Numbered from the stretch's first letter, positions 13,401 through 24,710 are shown. The stretch is DNA of 64,000 nt from Agaricus subrufescens (GCA_029945375.1 CM057057.1:2108001-2172000); one strand, 5' to 3'. Notes: generated by a model from the letters alone, not told the origin. Made by a program: numbers and translations.

Positions 13401-14151
13401 TTCATTTTCGCGCAAGTGGGTCACCTGCAAAATCACGCCTAATATTGTTTTCGTTGACCCTATAGTAGGGATATTTCGAAGCCACTGATGAACCATCCCA
13501 ACAAATGCCATTCATGTATCATTATGCCAATAGGCCAGGCCTTAGTACTCAGAGGTCGAGACAAGTCATAGCGGAATTTTTCAACACATCGAACAATGGA
13601 CTTCCGGGGAATGACGGTCAGTTCGTATTTTTGCCATACTCTGTTCTGTTTAATCTAACCCTCTCGCAGATTCTGGTGCCCATTTTCGCCTTCTGTTTCA
13701 GAATCAATTTTAATCCGAGTTTAGGTGCAATGGGAAGCTATGCCGCTTTCTATCTTGCTGGTCTTTATCCTTTACCGGCAACAGAGCAAATCCTGCTCTC
13801 TTCTCCATTCTTCCGCGAAATTTCATTCTTCAATCCTGTCTTCAACACGACAACTGTGATCAGATCAGATAACTTCAAAGGAAATCCTGAGAGCGGTACA
13901 GGAGGACAAGTCTTTGTTCAGGTAATGCATCACTTCCGGTTTATCATCCCTTCAATACAAGCACTTATACCAAATGTTATCAGAGTGTCAGAGTGAATGG
14001 TCAACGGTACAAATCCAATTGCTATTTGGATTGGGATATTTTCAAAACGGGTGCTGTTGTCGAGCTCACTCTTAGTACTGATATCAACGTTTCTTGTGGG
14101 AATGGTGCAGATGCTCTCCCACCTTCAATTTCGACGGGAGGGTACAATTAG
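10409..14151 (+). CDS. Secreted GH92 alpha-1,2-mannosidase
   Basis: The start ATG at 10409 opens a signal peptide (MARWLLLLSLVCAFRVGAQ). The first introns read cleanly: 10483-10538, 10637-10682, 10742-10795 and 10871-10923; about twenty short introns in all. Family landmarks appear in order: GTTNGGHVFPGATLPHGM, HAGYDGDPRFNATGFSQL, VELTATRRTALHRYTFPAG, YRAFTC, HISPADYSGENPKWN, EPYFDSFYCNWDTYRTLYPL, a GRAGNFMNVWNP segment, EPSQQMPFMYHYANRPGL and GLPGNDDSGAMGSYAAFYLA. GH92 enzymes are calcium-dependent exo-mannosidases that trim alpha-mannose from glycoproteins or fungal mannans; the signal peptide implies secretion. I found no frame break through the last exon, which ends in a TAG at 14149-14151. 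Individual exon borders in the middle were not all fixed. Confidence 0.9.
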
Positions 14152-14754
14152 AGAGGGGTATAAATCTGGAGAAGTGTGGGCTCGGAGGTAGTTTTTCATT
14201 TCCGTTATCCTTCTACAACCTGATCTCCGAGTCTGCATTTACAATGACTCGACAATTCCCAACCATAAGATTCCCTTTTGTTTGGAAAGAAAGAGAGGAA
14301 ACTAGCAATAAAGCCAGTGTGCTAGCAAGCGAGAAGGCTTAGAGTCCTGAGCATCTCCTTGTGACTATGATCGCCTGTCTCCCACCGGTTAAAATGGTAG
14401 CGAAGTAGTAAGTCTCGTACGAGAAACATCCGGGACGTCCAAAATCTCGTCAGAGTCAGACAGGCGATAATGTCACATACGGTGACGCTGCAGCAGATAA
14501 ATCATCGGTTTGATAAGAAATGCCGAGACCAGCTGTGATGAGGTCAGAAAGCCCGGTCCGGCGCACGAGCTTCGTCTACTTTAGCCTCCGGTCTCCGGTA
14601 TTAGCCCGAATGGATGGGAGGGCGAATTCAATAGAACCAAAGAAAGGTAGATGCGGCCATGCTTCGTTACTACCCTAACCCCATCATGAGGTAACATTTA
14701 TTTTAATGGCTCGTAATTACACTTTCGGATCTAGCCGGCCAATAGACTATTTTG
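14152..14754. other. intergenic with a block repeated near 21.43-21.51 kb
   Basis: No gene is recognised. From about 14690 the sequence (GAGGTAACATTTATTTT onward through the TATA region) is clearly similar to 21435-21510, showing that the promoter block of DUF6534 copy A exists in a second, orphan copy beside GRC3. Confidence 0.6.
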
Positions 14755-14766
14755 GCATATATATAC
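14755..14766 (+). promoter_or_regulatory. TATA element of DUF6534 copy A
   Basis: GCATATATATAC lies about 60-70 bases upstream of the ATG at 14824. Similar GCATATATA elements lie at comparable distances before copies B and D, so it is likely the conserved core promoter of the family. Confidence 0.5.
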
Positions 14767-14823
14767 TACCCCCCAGTTATCCAATAACGAAATCCCTAAT
14801 CTTTCCTCTATCCAGTAGGCTAG

Positions 14824-16150
14824 ATGGCTCCAAGAAGTGTCGCAGTTGTGAGAGAGCACATCTTACTGACCGCCTTTATATTTTAACCCCGAACAACATA
14901 GCTGTTTGGCTTTTGCCTCGATATTCTTCTTTATGGCATTCTGACCGTACAAATATGTAGGTTTGCGATTCGGTGATTTGTGGAACCATTCACGCTTTGA
15001 CCATTCTTGTCAACCAGATATCTATTATCTATCGTTTCCTGACGATCGACGCATGACGAAAATTGCTGTGTCATTCGTTTATGCTGTTGGAACTTTACAG
15101 ACGGCTTTTGCACTGCGAGACTTTTATACTTTATTCATTATACCAGTCAGCCACTCGGATTCGGCTTTGTCCTACAGAACGTGGGATGACTTGCGTGCTT
15201 TTGGCTTCATGTGGATAACAATCCCATTAAGTGGCGCATCAGGTATGCAAGTGCTTCATATATCTCGCCACTCTGTGGCATTGCTGAATTTGGTGCGAGA
15301 CAGTTGCCGCAGTTTCTCAGCTATTCTACGCACATAGAATTCACGTACTATCACGGGCGAAGATCATTCCTGCAATTGTAATCGCGGTAAGTTCATGTTC
15401 AACTGTATCTTACATGTTCAGTAAGCTAATATCTCACATGGTATATCCTCAGCTGGCCCTTCTACAACTTGCTGTTGGTATATTCGTCGCCTTCGACAGC
15501 TACAAGAAAGCCACTAGTGATAGACTATCAACGTCTGCGCGCTTATTGGATGCATTGGTAAGGAGGAAAATCTGATTAATCTGACTGAGTCTGAAATGCA
15601 TTCGCTTGCAGGCATGGGAATTATCTGGAGCAATTTGTGATCTTGTCATAACCATCTACATGTTTCGTTTCGTAAGTCATCACTTCATATTGCGAGGTTG
15701 CCATGCCAGGATATAATTTAGATGGAATAGCTTTCAAGGCATATACAACAGTCATTTAGACCTACACAGGCCACACTTACGAGGATAAAACGACTCACTT
15801 TAGAATCAGGACTTCTCACAAGTGCGTTACCAGAAGATGTAAATCATAGTCCCTCACTCACATTTATTGTAGCCACCGTAGCATTGGCTTACGTCATCCT
15901 ATCAACCATCGACTCCAACGCATTTATTATCCCCGGTCTTGCTCTCAGTAAAGTTTACGGCAACTCTATACTTGCTTTGCTCAATGGTCGCTTGAGAATA
16001 CCTGGCGGAAGAAATGAGGTAGATTCCGTTTTGGTAGTGGATCATTTAGTGGAACGTCAGTCCGAGCTGCGGCGCCACGATTCTGGGACTTCTGCATCGC
16101 TTTTAGCGCAGTCGAACTTCGAACTTGAGGTATACAACCTGAGACACTAG
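14824..16150 (+). pseudogene. DUF6534 membrane protein, copy A (one splice acceptor lost)
   Basis: The copy has the family's eight-exon layout: a tiny first exon (MAPRSVAV), then LFGFCLDILLYGILTVQI, a long exon ending ITIPLSGAS, the exon ETVAAVSQLFYAHRI, LALLQLAVGIFVAFDSY, AWELSGAICDLVITIYMFRF, LSRHIQQSFRPTQATLTRIK and the last exon with AFIIPGLALSKVYGNS. Several strongly hydrophobic segments suggest a polytopic membrane protein; the biochemical role of DUF6534 is unknown. In the intron after the third exon the AG acceptor seen in copies B, C and D is replaced by TG (GCATTGCTG|AATTTGG). Without it the reading frame meets a TAG. All other introns and exons look intact, so this is a recent lesion or an unusual splice. 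It could still be functional if a non-canonical acceptor is used. Confidence 0.7.
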
Positions 16151-17268
16151 GCCAAGTGTATGTATGAAAAATGTCATGATTCAAAACATCTGATTGTAGT
16201 AGACACCAGCTTAGGATCTACAGATTACTTGAATACTTCCCCAGTTCCGACCGTCTTTCAAAGAAAGGCCATTGAACTACCTTTACCTGGCTGGGACTCG
16301 GAAAAGGTTGAGTTATATCCTGATGTAGTCCGTTTACAGGTTCTGAACCCAACGCGTCCGATTCAGACATTTTTACCTTCAGTATAGCTCATTTCTCTAA
16401 GACAGACCACAACGACAAAGAAAGATTAAGAATGTGTTGGCTTATTTCAGGAACCGAGAAAGTTCCGGTGTCCCCGCAAAAGACTATTGGTTCCCGTCAA
16501 CCGGTATAACCGAATTACACAGAGAACAGGGGAGTTGGTGCAACGTCTATCTCAAATAGCGAACGTGCATGAGTGGTGAATTGGCTTAATCGCTTTGATT
16601 GAAGACAGGATTCAATGATCGGGCCTACATCTGACCTGGCCTCTCAAGATCTCAAGCTCTCAAGCATTGTCAGCGACCTCTTAACATTGTCTGACTGAGC
16701 CGCTTTACTGTTCTGATTTAGTACTCGCTGCAATATCGGCTGCCCATCCAGTCTATGGTACCTCCGTCTTTCAGGCCTGATTTATCTGCTGATTCATTAT
16801 CTTGTGGGTTCATACTCTGTTTGTCCACGCCACTCAACAATCTTCTGCCGATAGCTTTTTCGAAACTAATTCATCATTTGCCACGTCACCGCTCAGGTCA
16901 CATCGGTTGACATTGCCCTTGAATTGGACCAGCCGCCCCTATCTGGTTACTGGATTAGTATCATACATCATGCATCATGACTCGTAGAGCATCTTTGACA
17001 GACAGCGTGGCAATACACCTCAGCATAGAATGATGTTTATCCTCAGTGGTTTCTAAATGTAGGAGTTGAATACTGTGCGGATGTATGTGTCATTACATAC
17101 ATTCAGATAATGTCCTTAGTATTTGCTTCTGACTGTAATTCTCCATCTTCTCCTCTAAAACTAATTACCATTGTGAGTAGATTGGACATTTAATATACAT
17201 CAAATCACGAGTACTATTCTAGTGACATATAAAAATAGACCATAGAGGCGCCCAATGTCATAATCCAG
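16151..17268. repeat. upstream segment duplicated before copy C
   Basis: No gene is seen. From about 16490 to the start of copy B the sequence is similar, in the same order, to about 21515-22600 before copy C: for example the blocks around CATCATGCATCATGACTCGT (16965-16985 and 22240-22262) and the shared surroundings of the two start codons. The duplication therefore includes promoter and far-upstream DNA. Confidence 0.65.
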
Positions 17269-17276
17269 CATATATA
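17269..17276 (+). promoter_or_regulatory. TATA element of DUF6534 copy B
   Basis: CAGCATATATAG lies about 80 bases before the ATG at 17352, at a position matching the TATA elements of copies A and D. Confidence 0.45.
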
Positions 17277-17351
17277 GTCCGAAAGCACTGTTCTATCAAA
17301 CAAGTAAATATTGTTGCTTCCTCTCCATCTTTCGCCGCCTAAGCATCTGTA

Positions 17352-18595
17352 ATGCCCCCAAAGAGTGCCCCAGTCGTAAGAAATCACACCTCATTCTACA
17401 CCTTCTCTAATGCTCTAAATTCTGAACAACATAGTTGTTTGCCTATAGCCTGGATATTCTCCTCTATGGCATTCTGACAGTACAAATATGTGAGTTTGGA
17501 TACAGCTTTATTTGTCTAACAGATTGCATTTTGATCATTCTTCTCATAAGATATTTATTATCTATCATTTCCAAATGATAGACATGTGACGAAAGCTGTT
17601 GTTGCATTCATTTCTATTGTCGCAACCCTACAAACTGCTTTTGCTCTTCATGACTTTCATGCTTTGTTTTGTACACAAAACAACCTTCCAGATCCATTCC
17701 CAGAATATCTCCTAAGTTTGCGTAGATTTGGTTTCATGTGGGTAACAATTCCATTGAGCGGTACTTCAGGTGCGCTTGTATCTCTTCCATGCTCAGCCAC
17801 CTTCCGCTCTCATAGTATTTGATGAGGCAGTTGCGGTAATTTCTCAGCTATTCTATGCCCATAGGATTCACATCCTGTCGGGAAAGAAACTGGTCCCGGG
17901 TTTTATAACAGTAGTAAGAATTCAGATGTCCAAGCTCGTCCCAAATGCTCAGTACGTTTTCTGTATATTAGCTCGCCCTTATACACTTGGTTGTTGGTAT
18001 ATTTGTTGCCTTTTCCACCTACAAGGACCAATCCATCGTCAAAAAAATGCTTTATCCCTCGAGTTTTCTAGATGCATTTGTGAGGCAAATTCCATGTGAC
18101 TCAGTCAAAAGATCGTTTAATTTCTTATATCACAGGCATGGGAACTATCGGGAGCGATCTGCGATCTCGTCATTACAATCTATATGTTTCGCTTTGTAAG
18201 AAAAAGGCTTCCTATGTTCACGCCAATTATCAAGGTATAACTTACATAAAATAGCTTTCAAAACATATAGAACGGTCGTTTAGACCCACACGAGTTACAC
18301 TTACAAGAATCAAACGGCTTACACTGGAGTCGGGGCTTGTCACAAGTGCGTCATCGGATCCAACAAGCTATGACCAACCCTGACTTGTTTTTGATCAGCT
18401 ACTGTAGCAATAGGTTATACCATTTTGACGTGCCCTACACATTCCGCTGCATTTATTATTCCTGGCCTTGCCCTTGGAAAAATCTACGGCAATTCTGTAC
18501 TCGCTTTGCTCAATAATCGGACCAGCATATCAGGAGGAAGAAATGAGATAGATTCTGATTATGTAGTTGATCATTTTGCCATTGAAGAGCATTAG
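17352..18595 (+). CDS. DUF6534 membrane protein, copy B (C-terminal tail shortened by a stop)
   Basis: Eight exons with canonical splice sites can be joined from MPPKSAPV through LFAYSLDILLYGILTVQI, YYLSFPNDRHVTKAVVAF, FGFMWVTIPLSGTSG, EAVAVISQLFYAHRIHIL, LALIHLVVGIFVAF, AWELSGAICDLVITIYMFRF and LSKHIERSFRPTRVTLTRIK to PGLALGKIYGNS. The copy is closest to C, including flanking DNA. It ends at TAG (18593-18595) in HFAIEEH|stop where copy C has CAG in HFATAEHQLE. The sequence after the stop still resembles copy C's tail (ACCGCTTCCAGCACGGCCTA), so a single C to T change shortened the tail by about 30 residues. The membrane segments are complete, so it may still work. Function unknown. Confidence 0.78.
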
Positions 18596-19589
18596 CTGGA
18601 GTGGCTAGAGCAAAAAAATGAAGTTTTTGTACCGCTTCCAGCACGGCCTAGTTTGGAATAACGAGTATACCAATCGGGGCAACAGTCTGAGTGAGAGACA
18701 CAGGCTATGCCTCAGTATACTACTGTCCCAGGGAGTGTCGTCTCGACCGGTGATCACGAATGATGCTAGTCCGAGTCAGACAATAGTAGTAGTTGACACA
18801 ATATGATGGCGTACCTCCCTCAATCTTGTGCAGTGTAAGGCATCCCAAATCAGTATACTTGCTAATGCCATCTAAAATGGGATATCACGACGATTCAAAA
18901 CACTCAATATGGAGCAAGACTTACACAGCAGAAATGTGGTACTGTAAACCACGGGCACATAACGTACAAATTGATAGAGGATTTTCATTGTCGTCCCTTT
19001 GGGATCCCAGATGTGCTTCATCTCGGAGTCAATATTCAGGAGCCAGTCAAACAACTGGTGGTATGGTTAGTTCAGATTAAAGTGGGTTCAACAAGCAGTC
19101 GTATGTACAGACTATAATTGTGAGGCCAGCCGCTGGCATTCAAAGATTGATGAGATACGCTCTAACCCAATGGTATAATGTGACGTACTATCAACATACT
19201 ACGGGATCATCATTGTGAGTGAGATCGAAGCAGACAACAGAAGAAAGGTAGGAATGAGACATACAGCGAAGCTCCTCGATGCTTGACTTTTCGCAAGTTC
19301 CCCAGCCATGGAGAGGCTTGTAGCAGGATCCATTTTATTGATAGATGTGTTGTACGAGTTGGTGATTCTGGAATATTGTATTTATAGTAGAATGAGAGGA
19401 AAATAGAGTTGTCATCAGGTATCCTTCGACATAAGGGTTCACTCTCCCGCTCCACGTTGATGGGATGATACTGGGGCATATTCCCTATGGTGACGTATCA
19501 CTTTCAATTATACGTGATGGGTTTCGTGAGTTACGTTCGTACCGCATTGAGACCTTGAGTGTATGCAAACAGTGGACCAGACCACATTT
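18596..19589. other. relic tail of copy B, then no gene recognised
   Basis: About 18596-18690 is the untranslated former C-terminal coding sequence of copy B, recognisable by comparison with 23880-23965. The rest, to the 3' side of GRC3, shows no convincing gene or repeat. Confidence 0.5.
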
Positions 19590-21408
19590 TCAAATGATCT
19601 GCTCGACGAGACACATACCAAGTAAAATTACATTAGACTCGCTAGTAGGCACAGATGAAGTCGAGATTCCACGAATAAATCCCAAACCGACGCATGATGA
19701 CTCGGAGGGCGGGGGTGGAGGGCGAGTTTGAGTGTAAGGGATGCCTGTAAGTTTGCCTTCTTTTCTCTGGTGATCGAGTTGGACGAATCCGACCATTGCG
19801 CCATTCAGTACTTTCTCTACTTCCTCGGATACAACGTCTTCACTCCCAGGACCAGTAAGCAAGATCTGATCCAATGCTACTCCAACATCAATCTCATAGG
19901 GAGGGATAGCACATAACGGAAGTGAGATATCCACAACTGCATTTATGAATGATGGTAAATGTTCTGGCTGCTTGTTCGTCGTATTGAGGGAAAGTTGGCG
20001 TGAAGATAAGACAAGATTGATATCGTGCGGTGGTCAGCGGGTGTGAAGCTTGTCGACAATATTGAGGATGGGGCTGGTTCCAACATTCGTGGGGTTCGTT
20101 CGTCGAGAGCTTGCTTGTGGCTACCGTACGAAGAGCTGGATTCGTCGCTCTGGAACTCGAATGTTTCACTCGGTTCAAGCATTGCTTCTATTTGTTGCGT
20201 GAGGTCAGCGCCGAGGCCCTTAGTCCAGCCCATGGTGTTCACAATAAGTGGAACTGTATCAACGATCCTTCCTTCGGGGTCATCATCGCCAACAAATGCA
20301 CTCGCTACATCGATTCTCCAAAACTCGAGTAGATTCATGATACCCTCCAAATATGCAGCCGGAGACCCTTTTGGTGTAGTAGAGCCGATGAAGTGTGAGC
20401 GGTCAGGAATAGTGGGATGTGTGTACGCCGGGCCGAATACGGGGTTCGAAAGAACATTCAGCGCAACCATCCCAGAGGGCGTGAACTCCGGTTGACCTAG
20501 ATCGCACTCTAGATATGCGACGCGTGCATAACAAATGAGCAATGTATTGAGGAGCGTACGTGCAAATGTAGATTTGCCACATTTCTTAGGCCCTTTCACG
20601 AGATACGTGGGGCTTGTTTGAGAAGAGGGGAAATTTGATGAAGGATATTTGGAGAATGTTGACAGAGACTCGGACCATGTAGATGGCATAGCGAACGGAA
20701 CGAGATCACGAGTTGACTTGGTAACCTGAATAGACAGAATCAGAAGGAGAGATGAAACGAGACCAAGTAGCGTACCATATGGATGCCGGATAGTTGGAAA
20801 GGAGATGATATTGGATGGTCCTGCTGTCCATAGGGTTCATAGACACCTTCAAAGGTCCGGCAAATTCTACCCAAATCTTCTACAGCGGTCGGCAACTCTT
20901 GAAGAAATACGAGAGCAGATTTCGATTGCTCATGAGAATGAAGGCGAGAGGGTAGGTTCGATACATCGATTACACTTTTTGTCCCTGAGCTGCCTTCAAT
21001 CATAACAAGGGGAGACGAGCGGGGTGAGAATATGCGGTGTGGAAGCAGAGAAGGTTGCAAATAAACGCCATTCAGCGAAATGGTACCCTTGAGAAGTGTA
21101 AGTCTACACGTTCCGAGGAAACACAAGCTCTCCCCTTGCTCCAAAACAACGATCGTTCCCTTCTCTCCTGATATTGCAGAACTTGCGAGATCAGCGGCCG
21201 AAAGGTGGTAAACGTTCCTGTCAGGGGCGGGTACAAGCGTCGACAGTGTTTTTCCAACCTCTGGCACAGCTGGCCGTGAGATTCGTGATGGGAAATCGAT
21301 CAACTCAGGCATGTCGATGGCGGCCTCGTCATTAGATGACAATTCATCCAGCGGCATACTTGGTGTTATGAGTTGTGATTTTCTTTTGAATTGTTTGATG
21401 CCTGTCAC
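19590..21408 (-). CDS. GRC3: GRC3/NOL9-type polynucleotide 5'-kinase (apparent frameshift near 20000)
   Basis: Exon 1 (21408-20776) and exon 2 (from 20725) are joined by a 50-nt GT...AG intron, 20726-20775. Walker A is GPKKCGKSTFARTLLN (about 20560-20610), followed by YLECDLGQPEFTPSG and the kinase-domain segments HFIGSTTPKGSPAAYLEG and PLIVNTMGWTKGLG. In yeast Grc3 phosphorylates the 5'-OH left by Las1 cleavage of ITS2 and so helps mature 25S rRNA. The exon 2 frame stops at 19943, but typical C-terminal sequence (DISLPLCAIPPYEID, LLTGPGSEDVV, CVGLGFIRGIS) continues down to about 19600 in another frame. The switch lies near 19990-20015, beside TTTCCC, and looks like one missing base. No GT donor fits an intron there. 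The N-terminus may also be shortened: the DNA just upstream is a duplicated DUF6534 promoter block. Confidence 0.82.
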
Positions 21409-21429
21409 GGCTTATGTAATTGTACCGAC

Positions 21430-22520
21430 CATTTGAGGTAACATTTATTTTTTGTGGCTTGTAACACTTTCAGATCCAGCCGATAGACTATCTTGGCATA
21501 TATACACTATCCCTCGATCAAACGGTAGCCCGTGAAACAGTATGACCGAGTTACACGATGGAGAACAGGATACGGTCTATGCTCACATAGTGAACGTCCA
21601 AGAATAGTGCCCACAGCCCACAGCCAATATGCCGTCTCTACTTCCGTCTTTCAAGTGCAACCCCTATTTTTTGACTGAAGTGTATTTCCAGATCACCCTT
21701 GCTATCTCCCATCTTGCATCTTGGCCATACTTGGCCATACTTGAGAATCCTGAGAATCTCAAGCCCAGGACCAGCTTGACTCCGCGGTTAAACCTGGTTT
21801 CCTTCTGGACTTTGATGAGGAACACTTACCTTGCATCACCGCTCTCACGCTAGAAACACTTCGCTGGAGAGTTATCACCTCGACGTCGTGTCTGTCCCGG
21901 GCGCCATATGACTTTCAGTGCCGTTTGGATCGCAATTGCTTCAATTCTCTACCGCTTTGACATCAAGAAGGCCATGGATGAAACTGGCAATGTGATTGAA
22001 CTTAAGCCGCAAAATTTGACCCGCAGCGATATCTGCTGCTCATCTGGTCTAAAGTACCTCCGCCTTCCAAGCACAGCCCGTTTTTAGTCGCTGATTCATA
22101 CCTTATGGACATTTATCCACTCTAATCAACACTCTTTTGCCGATAACTCTTTTGATTTGATTTATGATTTGCCATATCGCCGCCCATCGACGTTTCCCTG
22201 AAATCGGACTAGCTTCCCCTATCCGGCCACTGGACTATCATGTATCATGCATCATGACTCGTAAAGCATCTTTGATGGACAGTGGCAACCTAGCATAGAT
22301 TGATAATTATCTTCGGTAGCCTCTACATGCTGAAGTCAAATCGTACAAAGGATGTATGAATCTTTATATGTCTTCAGATTGTGTGTTCAGTATCTGTTCC
22401 TCGCGATAGTTGTCCATAGCCTCCAAAATCTAGTTATCTTGTGAGTAAATTGACATCATATATGTATCAGATCGCAAGTACCATTCCGGTGGCATACAAA
22501 GATAGACTGTGGAATCCAGC
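21430..22520. repeat. duplicated upstream region of the DUF6534 family
   Basis: 21435-21510 matches the promoter block of copy A (14690-14770), and about 21515-22520 matches the upstream DNA of copy B (about 16490-17270). The A-like part is an orphan promoter with no DUF6534 coding sequence after it. No gene is recognised inside. Confidence 0.65.
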
Positions 22521-22528
22521 TTATAAAG
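22521..22528 (+). promoter_or_regulatory. TATA element of DUF6534 copy C
   Basis: TTATAAAG follows AATCCAGC, the same left context as the copy B element, about 80 bases before the ATG at 22604. Confidence 0.45.
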
Positions 22529-22603
22529 TTCACAACAACCGTTCTATCAAATAACGAGGTGTTTTTGCTCTCTCTCTCAATCTTTCTTCATTCTGGTATC
22601 CGT

Positions 22604-23965
22604 AATGACCCCGAAAAGTCCCCCAATTGTGAGAAATCACGGCCCGCTCCACCCTTTCTCTAATGTCCTAATCTCTGAACAATATAGTTGTTCGGCTATT
22701 GCTTGGATGTTCTCCTCTATGGAATTTTAGCAGTACAGATATGTGAGTTCGGACACTACTCCTTTTGTTGAACAGGTCACATATCGATCTTTTTTTCCAA
22801 AAAAAAGATCTCTACTATCTGGCCTTCCCAAATGATAGACGGGCGACGAAAGCTTGCGTTACATTTATTTTCATTGTTGCGACCTTACAGACCGGGTTCG
22901 CTCTTCGTGACTTCCATGCTTTGTTCTGCAAACCCAACAATGTTCTGGATCTATCTCCGGATTATCACTCCAGTTTGCGCAAGTTCGGTTTTATGTGGAT
23001 AACCATTCCATTGAGTGGTGCTCCAGGTGCGCCGATTTCCCATCATCTACTCTCGGGGACCTTTCGATCTCGTAGTAATTGGCGAAGCAGTTGCTGCAGT
23101 TTCCCAACTGTTTTATGCTCATAGGATCCGCGTATTATCAGGAAAGAAAATAATTCCGGGGATTATAACTGTGGTGAGAATTCGAGTGACCAAACTCTGC
23201 TTCATCCCACATGCTCGGTATCTCGTTTTTTGATATGATACACCCAGCTTGCCATTCTACACCTCTCATTTGGTGTATTTATTGCCTTTGCCACTTATAA
23301 GGGCCAATCTATCGTCAAAAACTTGCTTTATCCCTCCAGTTTCATAGACGGGATGGTAAGGCGAATTCCGCTGTGATCCAGTCAAACAACCTCTCATTTA
23401 TAGGCATGGGAATTATCGGGAGCACTCTGTGATCTTATCATTACTATCTATATGCTGCGCTTTGTGAGAATGCGAAGTTTTATACTCATTAATCATCAGG
23501 GTATAACTTACGTGAAACAGCTGTCCAAGCATATAGAACGGTCATTTAGACCTACGCGACTCTCACTTTCGAGGATCAAACGAATTACTTTGGAAACAGG
23601 ACTTCTTACTAGTATGTAGTCAGATCACACGACTACTTATCAATAAACACTCACTTGTTTATTTTCCACTAGCAACTGTTGCGGTGGCTTACACCATTTT
23701 GACGTGTCCTACACACTCCCCTGCATTTATAATTCCTGGCCTTGCCCTTGGCAAAATCTACGGCAATTCTGTACTCGCTTTGCTCAATAATCGGATCAGC
23801 ATATCAGGAGGAAGATATGAGATAGATTCTGATTGTGTAGTTGACCATTTTGCCACTGCGGAACATCAGCTGGAGTCGTTAGAGCAACAAACTAACCCTG
23901 AAAGTACTGTACCGTTTCCAGTACGACCTGGCTTGGAACATCGAGTATACCATTCAGGGCAATAG
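22604..23965 (+). CDS. DUF6534 membrane protein, copy C (intact reference copy)
   Basis: Eight exons, 22604-22627, 22688-22742, 22808-23026, 23076-23173, 23248-23355, 23404-23463, 23521-23611 and 23673-23965, sum to 948 nt and encode about 315 residues, a normal DUF6534 size. Hydrophobic segments are LFGYCLDVLLYGILAVQI (residues about 9-27), VTFIFIVATLQTGFALRDF, FGFMWITIPLSGAPG, IIPGIITVLAILHLSFGVFI, GALCDLIITIYMLRF and TVAVAYTILTCPTHSPAFII, implying six or seven membrane spans. The C-terminal block PGLALGKIYGNSVLALLNNR is shared by all copies with a 3' end. The tail after it is polar and likely cytosolic. Only this copy has every splice site, the full tail and no stop. No biochemical function is known for the family. 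Confidence 0.85.
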
Positions 23966-24542
23966 TCCGAGCGTATGTATGAGTAATGCTATCACTCTGT
24001 ATTTTGGATACTTATAACCTATAAACTACAGATTCGGAAAGCTCCCGCATGAGCAGACATCGTTGGAATATTCATAAAGGTTTACTGAGGCCGGTCACCC
24101 GAACACTGGTCTAGGAGGGGCAAGGGTTCTAGGAGTCAAATGGTATGGTAGGAGCGAAAAAAGGGAACGCCAAACATGGACGATCAACTCGGTCATTTAG
24201 CCATATTCCCGCATTTTTAAGTGCTATTCTTAGAAGTATATATTTAAGAAAAAGAGTCCAGGTGTTGGGTGGTGTGGGCTACTGATGACAAGAAAAGCAA
24301 GAAAGGAATACTCATTCATTGAGCAGGTGTACACGCTGGTATGTGTTTCTGAAATTATGAACTGTTTGAGTGCTAGGTGCCATGTATTGAGAGCATGTCA
24401 TCACGAGAAGACCAGGGTCGTCTAAATGCTCGAGGACAGACCAGCATAATTGTGAAGGCCTACAGGAAGTAAATACAACCAGATACAAATACTCGGTTAA
24501 ATTCCTTCTTTCATGCTGCTAAACTGACGTGAAGAACCTGGC
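23966..24542. other. intergenic between convergent copies C and D
   Basis: No gene, RNA or repeat is recognised. Copies C (+) and D (-) converge on this gap. Confidence 0.5.
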
Positions 24543-24710
24543 TTATCCCGTCGAGACACTGGTAGCAACTGCTATTCCCTCATGGTCACACGAGTCAATC
24601 CCCAATTCAGATGCTATTTCGTTTCTTCCGCCTGGTATTCTTATACGATTATTAAGCAAAGCGAGCATCGAGTTACCGTAAACTTTGCTGAGGGCAAGGC
24701 CAGGAATTAT
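24543..24710 (-). pseudogene. DUF6534 copy D, 3' part of last exon
   Basis: On the - strand the sequence reads IIPGLALSKVYGNSMLALL, then NNRIRIPGGRNEI, and runs to a TAA at 24543-24545. It is the downstream half of the last exon whose upstream half ends at 29921; the two halves line up with copies A and C at the same residue (between Ala and Ile of AFIIPG). The DNA between them is the DIRS element. Confidence 0.8.

Noticed and set aside
20025..20495. 156-residue + strand open frame
   Set aside because: Antisense of the GRC3 kinase domain, no domain of its own.
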